From NCBI GenBank assembly GCA_043745295.1, contig JAYTTN010000848.1, forward strand, positions 1-11,261: a stretch of 11,261 bases of DNA. The letters run 5' to 3'. The translations under genes and the position numbers were made by a program. The notes beneath the pieces were generated by a model. That model saw only the letters and a program-made list of their open reading frames with translations. It had not been told where the DNA came from and did no database searches. Position 1 is the stretch's first letter, and every line of letters starts with the position of its first letter. Origin of the DNA: JALHQU01 sp043745295. GTDB lineage: Bacteria; Planctomycetota; Planctomycetia; Gemmatales; Gemmataceae. Shown piece after piece: positions 5,258 to 11,261 of this stretch.

Positions 5258-6844
5258 TCACCCGTTCTCCCCCATCCACTTGGCGATGTCGGCGGTCATC
5301 GCGCCGGTGTTGTCCATGCGGGGCACCTTGTTCTGGCCGCCGGCCTTGCCGCGCGAGGCCATCCAGCGGCCGAAGCCGCCGGGGGGCACCGCCCGCACCA
5401 CCGGCTTCTTCATCGTCAAATCCTTCAGGCGGTGCGCGTCGTAGTCCTCGTTCAGCCGGCACAGCTCCCGGTCGAGGATGTCCGCGAACCGGCCCAGGTC
5501 CGCCGGCGGTTGGCCCCGGAACTCGATCAGGTACAGGTGGTGGCCGGGTTGCTTGGTGTCGGTCGGGAACACCGGGCCGACGTGGTGGTCCTCGGTCAGC
5601 ACCCCGCACTCCGCCGCCGCCTTCGCCACGGCTTTCTCGACCTCTTCTTCGATCAGGTGTTCGCCGAAGGCACTCAGGAAGTTCTTCGTCCGGCCGGTGA
5701 AGCGCAGCAGCGGCGGGTTGCGGCTCTCGAACCGCACGGTGTCGCCGAGCAAATAACTCCAGATGCCGGAGCAACTGGTGATGAGCACGGCGTACACGGC
5801 CCCGACCTCCAGGTTCGCCAGCGTGTGCCGGGTCGGCCGGTCGGTCTTCAGCACGCCGTTCTCGAAGTACTCCATCGGCACGAACTCGAAGAACACGTCG
5901 TGATCCGGCACCACCCGGAGCAGGTCCGAGCGGAAGTCCTGCGTGGCGATGAACGCCTCCGACGCCGGGTAGACCTCGCAGAACTTCACGTCGTCGGACC
6001 CGATCACCTCGCGGAAGGTGTTGCGGAACGAGTCGAACTTGGTGCCGCCGTGGATGACGACCTTCAGCATCGGCCAGACTTCGATGAGCGTCTTCTTGCC
6101 GGCCGCTTGCAGCACCGAGTCAAATAGTTTCAGCATCCACGACGGCACGCCACTGACTGCCGTGATCGGCTCCTTGATGGAGATTTCCGACAGCTTCGCC
6201 AGCTTCTCTTCCCAGTTGGAGAGCAGGCTGAGTTCGAGCGACGGGAAGGTGTACGGCCGCACGGCGTCGGTCACTTCCTTGGCGGCGATGCCGGACAGGT
6301 CGCCGGCGAAGCTGCCGTCCGACTGCGGGCGGAAGACGGTGCTGCCGCCGAGGAAAAAGAACTTGCCGGCGAAGGTGTCGGCCAGCGGGTGGGCGTCGCG
6401 GAAGAAGGCCATCGTGGTGAACGCCGCCTTGCGGTTCGACTTCACCATCTCGTGCGTGACGGGGATGTACTTGGTGGTGCCGCTGGTGGTGCCGGAGCTG
6501 AGCGCGAAGTACGGCGTGCGGCCGGGCCAGGTGGCGTTGAACGCGGCCTCCGGATAGCGGCCGTCCTCGTTCCAGTACTCGTCCCAGAACGGCTCGTACC
6601 CGCGCACCGGCACGCGGGCCTGGTAGTCGGCGACGGACTTCAGGAAGCGGAAGTCGTGGTCCTGCCCGAAGCGGGTGTCCCGCGCGTGGCGGAGGAGCTT
6701 CATCAACACCGCCTCTTGCGCCTTGCCGGCGTCGAGGGCGTCGAGCTGCCGGATGCGGTAGCGGGCGGCGCGCACGAACGCGGCGTCGGCGATGCGGCGG
6801 ACGAGCCGCGAGCCGGCAATCGGGGCCAGCCACTGGGTTCCCAT
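5258..6844 (-). CDS. GH3 auxin-responsive promoter family protein (acyl-acid amido synthetase-like)
   Basis: 528-aa cytoplasmic enzyme of the ANL-like adenylating group. Plant GH3 proteins activate a carboxylic acid with ATP and join it to an amino acid; bacterial members are mostly of unknown substrate. The ATP-binding signature SSGTTSGTTKYIPVT is at 116-130, with HGGTKFDSFR (265-274), YPASEAF (292-298), YLLGDTVRF (364-372) and GRTKNFLSAFGEHL (384-397) further on, all in the family's order and spacing. Length is close to the usual 500-610 aa. The start is ATG 6844 with GGAG 9 nt before it. It lacks a signal peptide. It stands alone: its upstream neighbour ends with a terminator-like hairpin, and repeat B follows its stop. 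An acid or amine substrate cannot be inferred from the neighbours. Confidence 0.93.
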   Translation of the reverse strand: MGTQWLAPIAGSRLVRRIADAAFVRAARYRIRQLDALDAGKAQEAVLMKLLRHARDTRFGQDHDFRFLKSVADYQARVPVRGYEPFWDEYWNEDGRYPEAAFNATWPGRTPYFALSSGTTSGTTKYIPVTHEMVKSNRKAAFTTMAFFRDAHPLADTFAGKFFFLGGSTVFRPQSDGSFAGDLSGIAAKEVTDAVRPYTFPSLELSLLSNWEEKLAKLSEISIKEPITAVSGVPSWMLKLFDSVLQAAGKKTLIEVWPMLKVVIHGGTKFDSFRNTFREVIGSDDVKFCEVYPASEAFIATQDFRSDLLRVVPDHDVFFEFVPMEYFENGVLKTDRPTRHTLANLEVGAVYAVLITSCSGIWSYLLGDTVRFESRNPPLLRFTGRTKNFLSAFGEHLIEEEVEKAVAKAAAECGVLTEDHHVGPVFPTDTKQPGHHLYLIEFRGQPPADLGRFADILDRELCRLNEDYDAHRLKDLTMKKPVVRAVPPGGFGRWMASRGKAGGQNKVPRMDNTGAMTADIAKWMGENG

Positions 6845-6912
6845 CTCGATGGACTCCGGCGCGGAAGAAAGGAGTCAGCTTACGGATCGCACCCCCGGCC
6901 GAAACGAAACGA

Positions 6913-6942
6913 CGCCGCCCCGATCAGGTGACCGGGGCGGCG
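6913..6942. terminator. Terminator after the 97-aa secreted protein
   Basis: CGCCGCCCCG (6913-6922) pairs perfectly with CGGGGCGGCG (6933-6942) around a 10-nt loop. On the minus strand it lies 22 nt past the stop of the 97-aa gene and is followed by TCGTTTCGTTTCGG, a loose T-rich tail. This is the most terminator-like hairpin in the window. Confidence 0.75.
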
Positions 6943-6964
6943 CGGCGGATGACTGTGGGAACGA

Positions 6965-7258
6965 CTAGCGGCCGGTCGGCGGCACCGTCTGGAAGTACGG
7001 GTTGCCCATGCCGCCACCGTACCCGCCCATGCCGCCGCCGCCGATGGGGGCCGGCGTCTGGAAGTGGCCGTTGTACGGGAAGTACAGGTACCACGGGGCG
7101 GCCTGGAAGGCCGGCAGCGACTGCTTGCGGAAGATCGGCGGGAACAGGCGGGTGTTCGGCGGCCCGTTGAACGGGTTGGCTTCCCCGCCGGCGAGGACGG
7201 GTTCGGCGACGGCGAGCAGGCCGGCGGCGGCGAGCAGGCTCAGGAGCAGTTTCTTCAT
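6965..7258 (-). CDS. Small secreted Gly/Pro/Tyr-rich protein
   Basis: 97 aa with a clear Sec signal peptide (MKKLLLSLLAAAGLLAVA, cut after VLA near residue 23). The mature part holds NPFNGPPNTRLFPP, WYLYFPYNGHFQTPAP and a GGGGMGGYGGGM stretch. It is of a style common in planctomycetes: short exported proteins with aromatic and glycine-rich repeats and no known role, perhaps in the cell envelope. The start is ATG 7258 with GAGG 7 nt before it. A separate unit is suggested by 166 nt to the gene before it and a terminator after it. Confidence 0.85.
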   Translation of the reverse strand: MKKLLLSLLAAAGLLAVAEPVLAGGEANPFNGPPNTRLFPPIFRKQSLPAFQAAPWYLYFPYNGHFQTPAPIGGGGMGGYGGGMGNPYFQTVPPTGR

Positions 7259-7338
7259 GGCGAACCTCGGTTGATCCGATCCGTGGAAAGAAGTGGCGCG
7301 ACTCCCTGCGAGCGCACCGAGTGTTGCGTGGCAACCAT

Positions 7339-7419
7339 GACCCGCGACGCCCCGGCGGGCAAGCGCGCGGGTCGCCGGAACGGGCGACTTTCCGCGGCCC
7401 GGCGCGGAGCAGCCGCGCC
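7339..7419 (-). terminator. Two hairpins after the 172-aa secreted protein
   Basis: GGCGCGG (7401-7407) pairs with CCGCGCC (7413-7419) around 5 nt, only 5 nt past the stop on the minus strand. A second stem GACCCGCG (7339-7346) with CGCGGGTC (7366-7373) follows. Neither has a strong T-tract. The rest of this 166-nt gap shows nothing else. Confidence 0.6.
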
Positions 7420-7424
7420 AGCCG

Positions 7425-7943
7425 TCATTTCCCGCAGCCGGTGCCGCAGCCGAACCGGTGGAACGGGTTCAACCGCGCGCCGACGTTCCGCAGCGTGGTC
7501 AGGGCGTAGTGCCCACACCCGCACGCCGACTTGTGGCGACCGCACGACCCGCAATCGCCAGCCCCTCGCCGGACGTAACCCCGATTGAACAGCCCCGACA
7601 GGCCGGGTGCCCAGCCGGTGCCGACGCCCCGCGGGGTGGCCGGGCCGGTCGGCCCGTTGTACCGCAGGTCCGAGGTCCACGGGCCGTACGGCTCGAACGG
7701 GTAGTACCCGGAGTACGGGCCGTAGTTCACCAGCGGGCCGTGCTGGTGGATGCCGGGGAACAGCTTCATGCAGAAGCCGAACGGGCAGCCGAACGGCGGC
7801 ACGCCGAATCCCGGCCGGCCGAGGGGCGCGCCGCCCCCGCCGACGCCGCACCCGCCCGTCGCACACCCCTGCGCGTCCGCCGGTTCCGCCGACGCCAGGG
7901 CGACCGGCCCGGCCAGCAGAGCCACCCAGAGCATCCGTCTCAT
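7425..7943 (-). CDS. Secreted cysteine-rich protein (10 Cys)
   Basis: 172 aa with a signal peptide (MRRMLWVALLAGPVALASA, cut near residues 19-25). The mature chain has ten cysteines (27, 32, 53, 58, 131, 134, 141, 143, 166, 170), many as GCG or CGxCG pairs, a Gly-rich start (GCGVGGGGAPLG), and a Tyr/Pro/Gly middle (NYGPYSGYYPFEPYGPW). The even number of cysteines in an exported protein suggests disulfides or metal binding; this is inference. The start is ATG 7943, since the signal peptide begins there; the Shine-Dalgarno is weak (ACGGATT). A longer reading to 8171 would put 76 residues of non-protein-like sequence in front and overlap the next gene's end. It may be a structural envelope protein of the kind seen in planctomycetes. 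It has the same direction as its neighbours. Confidence 0.8.
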   Translation of the reverse strand: MRRMLWVALLAGPVALASAEPADAQGCATGGCGVGGGGAPLGRPGFGVPPFGCPFGFCMKLFPGIHQHGPLVNYGPYSGYYPFEPYGPWTSDLRYNGPTGPATPRGVGTGWAPGLSGLFNRGYVRRGAGDCGSCGRHKSACGCGHYALTTLRNVGARLNPFHRFGCGTGCGK

Positions 7944-8088
7944 GGTTCGAATCCGTTTCGTGGTTGCCCGGACGCCGACCGGTTCCCGGCCGTCCTGAAG
8001 TCCGGTTTCAACGGCAACCATGCGCCACGAACGCCCGCCGCATCGACCGGAACCGAGCGTTGCCACGAGAAGGGAAGGGCCGCGGCGC

Positions 8089-8115
8089 GTCCGGATCGGT
8101 GCGACCGCGCCGGAC
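8089..8115 (-). terminator. Hairpin after the PHP gene
   Basis: GTCCGG (8089-8094) pairs with CCGGAC (8110-8115), and inside it CGGT (8097-8100) with ACCG (8104-8107) around GCG. It lies 19 nt past the stop at 8135 on the minus strand. No T-tract follows. The rest of 7944-8134 shows nothing else that I can support. Confidence 0.5.
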
Positions 8116-8134
8116 GCCGGACGGGACGGAATCG

Positions 8135-9019
8135 CTACGACCCGAACGGCCGGCCTTTCAGCGCCAGCCACTCGCCGCGCGTCAGGCCGACGGCCCCGAT
8201 GGCCCGGTCGCCCGCCGCGTGCAAGTCGGTGCCGCCGGTGCAGGCCAGCCCCAGCCGGCCGGCGATTCGCGAGAGTTCGGCGGTTCGGCTCAAGTTCGCC
8301 GCCGGGAAGCGAACTTCGATCCCGGCGAGTCCGATTTCCGCGAGCCGGGTCAGTGCGGCCTCGTCGAACCGCTCGCCGGGGTGCGCCAGCGCGGACAGCC
8401 CCCCGGCCCCCCGGAGGAGTTCGACGACCCGCGCGACCGGGATGAGGTGGGTGGCGGGCACGGCGGCCGCGAGCGGTAGCAGGAACCGCTGGAAGGCGTC
8501 GAACCGCGTCCGGGCGTGACCGGCCCGCACGAGTAGTCCGGCGAGGTGCCGCCGGCCGAGACTGACCAACGCCCGTTCGACGACCTCCACCGCGCCGGGG
8601 TCGAGCGCCGCGCCGCCAGAGGCGAGTGCCGCCACGAACCGGCGGAACCGCTCCCGCCGCGCGGCGCAGCTCGCCGCCAGTGCCGCCAAGAGTTCCGCGT
8701 TCGCCGGATCGACGAAGAGGCCGAGGACGTGGACCTCGCGCCCTTCAAACTCCGCCGACACTTCGACACCGGGCACGATGTCCGGCTTCGGGATGCCGAA
8801 GGTGCAAAGCGTGTCGAGGGCCTCGTCGTACCCGGCGAGGGTGTCGTGATCGGTGACGGCGATGGCGTCCAGGTGGGCGTTCCGCGCGAGGTGGACGAGT
8901 TGCGACGGCGTCAGGTCGCCGTCGGACGCGGTGGTGTGCAGGTGCAGGTCGGCCGCCACGCGGGTGTCGGTGGCCGCCGCCAGTTGACACAGGGCCGTGA
9001 ACGGGTCGCCTTTGGGCAT
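8135..9019 (-). CDS. PHP-domain phosphoesterase, YciV/RNase AM type
   Basis: 294-aa metal-dependent phosphoesterase. In the YciV/RNase AM group, members remove the 3' phosphate of 3',5'-nucleoside bisphosphates and degrade short RNA 5' ends. The PHP metal ligands are all visible: DLHLHT (His26, His28), SDG (Asp33), TDHDT (His58), PGVEVSAE (Glu86), VHVLG (His97), LAHPGE (His213) and GGTDLH (Asp265, His267). The middle segment RRHLAGLLVRAGHARTRFDAF matches the outline of the YciV insert, and the length matches E. coli YciV (about 293 aa). The start is ATG 9019; no good Shine-Dalgarno is seen, so translation may be coupled to the deiminase gene that ends 36 nt upstream. A PHP phosphatase of another substrate, such as a histidinol-phosphate phosphatase, is less likely. 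Confidence 0.9.
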   Translation of the reverse strand: MPKGDPFTALCQLAAATDTRVAADLHLHTTASDGDLTPSQLVHLARNAHLDAIAVTDHDTLAGYDEALDTLCTFGIPKPDIVPGVEVSAEFEGREVHVLGLFVDPANAELLAALAASCAARRERFRRFVAALASGGAALDPGAVEVVERALVSLGRRHLAGLLVRAGHARTRFDAFQRFLLPLAAAVPATHLIPVARVVELLRGAGGLSALAHPGERFDEAALTRLAEIGLAGIEVRFPAANLSRTAELSRIAGRLGLACTGGTDLHAAGDRAIGAVGLTRGEWLALKGRPFGS

Positions 9020-9055
9020 GGGGGTAGCGTATGAAGTGGGCGGCCCGTCGAGGGG

Positions 9056-10114
9056 TCACGCCGGCTCTTGCTGGGTCATGCAGTGAAGGGTGCCGAGGCC
9101 CCAAATGAGGTCGCCGCAGTGGATGCCGACGACCGCGCGGTCGGGGAACAGGTCGGCCAGGGTGCCGAGGGCGATTCGGTCGGCCGGGTCGTTGAACGTC
9201 GGCACGAGGACGACACCGTTGGCGATGTAGAAGTTGGCGTAGCTGGCCGGCAGCCGCTGGCCGCGAAACGCGATCGGCTGCGGCATCGGCAGCGCGACGA
9301 TTTCCAGCTTCGAGCCGTCCACGTCGGTGAAGCCCCGGAGCCGGTCCAGGTTCTCTTGCAGCGGACCGTGGTTGGCGTCCGTCGGGTCGGCTTCCACCAC
9401 CGCCGCCACCGTGCGCGGGCCGACGAACCGGGCCAGGTCGTCGATGTGGCCGTGGGTGTCGTCGCCGACGATTCCCCTGTTCAGCCACAGCACCTTCCTG
9501 ACGCCCAGGTACCGGTCGAAGACGGCTTCGTAGTCCGCCCGGTCGAACGGCGGGTTGCGGTGCTGCGTGGTGCTGAGCAGGCATTCCTCGGTCGTCAGCA
9601 GAAGTCCACAACCGTTCACGTCGATGCTGCCGCCTTCCAGCACCACCCGCCAGCCGCGCAACGCGGGTTGCAGGGACGGCACGCCGAGTTTCCCCGCCAC
9701 GAACGCCGGCAGCGTGTCGTCCCGCGTCCAGTCGGCGTACTTGGCCCAGGCGTTGAAGTGCCAGTCGAGGGCGGTGCGGTCGCCGGCCGCGTCCATGACG
9801 AAGATCGGCCCGGAGTCGCGGACCCAGCCGCGATCCGACGGGAACTTCCAGAGGCGGACGTTGCCGCCGGGCGCGTGGACGGCGGCCAGCACCGTCCGCG
9901 CGCCGTCCCAGTCCTCGGGGCGGACCAGCACGTTCACCGGCTCGAACCGCGCCAGGGTGCGGACGATCTCGCCGTACACCCAGCGGATGGGGCCGAACTT
10001 GCCCGGCCAGTCCGACCGGCGGTGCGGCCACGCCAGCCAGGTGCCGGCGTGCGGCTCCCACTCGGCGGGCATGCGGAGGCCGGACGGCACGGCGGACGGT
10101 TCGGGATCGGTCAC
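9056..10114 (-). CDS. Agmatine deiminase-family protein
   Basis: 352-aa guanidino-group-modifying enzyme of the agmatine/peptidyl-arginine deiminase family. Agmatine deiminase makes N-carbamoylputrescine and ammonia, a step of putrescine synthesis. Visible motifs: MPAEWEPHAGTWLAWPH (15-31), RDSGPIFV (99-106), EGGSIDVNG (160-168), GDDTHGHIDD (217-226, with the catalytic His) and GTLHCMTQQ (341-349) with the nucleophile Cys345. Typical agmatine deiminases have GNIHCITQQ here, so the change to TL and M is modest and the exact substrate is not certain. Length fits. The start is GTG 10114; MPAEWE at residue 15 (ATG 10072) is the alternative. A longer reading to 10252 gives non-protein-like Arg/Pro-rich sequence. 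It precedes the PHP gene by 36 nt. No other polyamine gene is near. Confidence 0.88.
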   Translation of the reverse strand: MTDPEPSAVPSGLRMPAEWEPHAGTWLAWPHRRSDWPGKFGPIRWVYGEIVRTLARFEPVNVLVRPEDWDGARTVLAAVHAPGGNVRLWKFPSDRGWVRDSGPIFVMDAAGDRTALDWHFNAWAKYADWTRDDTLPAFVAGKLGVPSLQPALRGWRVVLEGGSIDVNGCGLLLTTEECLLSTTQHRNPPFDRADYEAVFDRYLGVRKVLWLNRGIVGDDTHGHIDDLARFVGPRTVAAVVEADPTDANHGPLQENLDRLRGFTDVDGSKLEIVALPMPQPIAFRGQRLPASYANFYIANGVVLVPTFNDPADRIALGTLADLFPDRAVVGIHCGDLIWGLGTLHCMTQQEPA

Positions 10115-10312
10115 GGGGTGACTCGGTGCGGGAACGCGACGGGGTTGCGTTGTCGTAGCGAAGACCGCACCCCTCGGCCCCTGTCGGGGACGGGGTAGGT
10201 GAGGACTGGCGGGCACCGCCGGAAAACCGCCGGCGCTCGGGAGTCGGCGCACGACTTGAAACCGGGTGCCGGAAACTCGAAACTGGCGTCACCGTCTCCG
10301 AGGGTTCCGCCG
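10115..10312. other. Divergent intergenic region
   Basis: This 198-nt gap separates the divergent deiminase and transporter genes. It holds small GC palindromes such as CCCCTGTCGGGG near 10186-10197, and a TTGAAA (10255-10260) with a poor -10 (GAAACT) 17 bp later, which would be a weak promoter for the transporter gene. I see no clear promoter for the deiminase gene and no gene or RNA. Confidence 0.4.
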
Positions 10313-11261
10313 TTGCTCCGCTTCACCCTGCTGCTCCTGGTTCTCGCCACTCCCGCCGTCGCGCAGGAGAAGCCGCCGCTGAAGTGGGGCATGGACGAGA
10401 CCGGCGGCGCGCCCTACGTGTTCGACAACCGGACCAAGGGGTTCGAGGTGGAGCTGGCCGCGTACCTCGCCGAGAAGCTGGGCCGCACCAGCGAACCCGT
10501 CAACGGCGAGTGGAACAAGCTGCCGGAGTTGCTCCAGCGCGGCGAACTGGACATCGTGCTGAATGGGTACGAATACTCCGACCAGTTCAAATCGCAGGCC
10601 AGCATCCCGTACTACGTCTACCGGCTCCGGGCGACCGTCGCCGCCGGCAGCGGCCTCCAGATGTGGGACGACCTGAAGGCCAAGCCCGACGAGCCGAAGA
10701 AGAAGGTGGGCGTGCTGACCGGCTCGGCGGCCATGCGGTACATCCAGCGGAAGTACGGCGACGCGGTGCAACTCGAAGTCCACGACGACGTGGCGAACAC
10801 GTTCCAACTGGTGGCCGGCGGCGGGCTGGACGCGACCGTTCAGGACAACCCGGCGGCGCTCTTCTACGTGGCCGAAGACGCGAAGGCCGGCAAGAAGCTG
10901 CGCAAACTCGCCGACCCGCGCGCGCTGGGGTACTACGTCATCCTGACGCGGAAAGACGATGCCGCCCTCCGCGACGCGGTGAACGCCGCCCTCCGCGCGG
11001 GATTCGAGGACGGCCGCCTGGAAGCCATTTACCGCAAGTACGGCATCTGGAACCGCGACCAGGAGCGACTGAATTACTTGCGGAACAAGTCCCTCGCGGA
11101 GCTGCCGCCGGACGAGGAAGAGGACGCCGGCGACGAGCGGGAGATGATCGGCACCTCCGCCATCAACTGGCCCGAAGCCTTCACGCTGCTCGGCTACGCC
11201 GCGCTGATGACCATCTTCCTGGCGGTGGCCGCGATGCCGCTGGCCACGCTGATCGGAATGG
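10313..11261 (+). CDS. Amino-acid-type ABC binding protein fused to permease (partial, cut by window end)
   Basis: 316 codons are visible and the reading stays open at the edge. A signal peptide (MLRFTLLLLVLATPAVAQ, TTG start) is followed by a type-3 periplasmic binding-protein domain at about 23-247: LKWGMDETGGAPYVFDN, KGFEVELAAYLAEKLG, WNKLPELLQRGELDIVLNGY, VGVLTGSAA and GYYVILTRKD, closing with GRLEAIYRKYGIW. An acidic linker (265-277) leads to INWPEAFTLLGYAALMTIFLAVAA, the start of a permease's first membrane helix. This is the layout of a GlnH-GlnP-like fusion, in which the binding domain is tethered to the permease. TTG at 10313 is chosen because the signal peptide begins there and GAGGG lies 8 nt before it. 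The substrate is likely a polar amino acid, but cannot be named. Its ATPase is probably downstream. Confidence 0.85.
   Translation, partial: MLRFTLLLLVLATPAVAQEKPPLKWGMDETGGAPYVFDNRTKGFEVELAAYLAEKLGRTSEPVNGEWNKLPELLQRGELDIVLNGYEYSDQFKSQASIPYYVYRLRATVAAGSGLQMWDDLKAKPDEPKKKVGVLTGSAAMRYIQRKYGDAVQLEVHDDVANTFQLVAGGGLDATVQDNPAALFYVAEDAKAGKKLRKLADPRALGYYVILTRKDDAALRDAVNAALRAGFEDGRLEAIYRKYGIWNRDQERLNYLRNKSLAELPPDEEEDAGDEREMIGTSAINWPEAFTLLGYAALMTIFLAVAAMPLATLIGM

Noticed and set aside
7941..7952. GGTTCGAATCC, like a tRNA T-arm
   Set aside because: No acceptor, D or anticodon stem can be built around it on either strand, and it overlaps the start of a signal-peptide gene.
8745..10292. A 515-codon leftward open frame across the deiminase gene
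   Set aside because: It is Arg/Pro/His-rich and lacks motifs, while the other minus frame carries all deiminase motifs.

Overview
This is a GC-rich chromosomal window, most likely from a planctomycete of the Gemmataceae type. The clues are a secreted DUF1080 protein, small secreted Gly/Cys/Tyr-rich proteins of a style common in that group, a bacterial GH3-family adenylating enzyme, high G+C at third codon positions, and many palindromic intergenic repeats. The assignment is an inference from these traits; no rRNA or marker gene is present.

Layout. 1-108: leader carrying fragments of dispersed repeats. 109-1173 (+): sulfate-type ABC importer ATPase (CysA-like); its permease and binding-protein partners are not in the window. 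1191-1256: large hairpin between convergent genes. 1267-1899 (-): unrecognised acidic protein. 1994-2046: two back-to-back promoter-like sites. 2071-2577 (-): zinc-ribbon Nudix hydrolase. 2677-3741 (+): secreted DUF1080 protein with a second, shortened domain copy. 3753-3813: very long hairpin repeat. 3830-4120 (+): small orphan XRE-type regulator. 4121-4222: repeat B copy 1. 4247-4465 (-): 72-aa protein with a GTG start. 4466-5257: a sparse region rich in hairpins that holds one 53-aa four-cysteine protein (4699-4860, -) and the inverted second copy of repeat B (5141-5243).

5258-6844 (-): GH3-type acyl-acid amido synthetase-like protein. 6965-7258 (-) and 7425-7943 (-): two small secreted proteins, each followed by a terminator-like hairpin. 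8135-9019 (-): PHP-domain phosphoesterase of the YciV/RNase AM type. 9056-10114 (-): agmatine deiminase-family protein, 36 nt upstream of the PHP gene and probably co-transcribed with it. 10115-10312: divergent intergenic region. 10313 to the window end (+): amino-acid-type substrate-binding protein running into the first membrane segment of a permease, apparently a binding-protein/permease fusion, cut by the window edge.

The genes do not form one pathway; most are single units. The deiminase/PHP pair is the only likely operon. No transposase, phage gene, CRISPR array or defence system was seen. The most distinctive content is the set of at least three short palindromic repeat families, which sit at 3' ends of genes and appear in mosaic combinations, and the structured zone 4500-5250.
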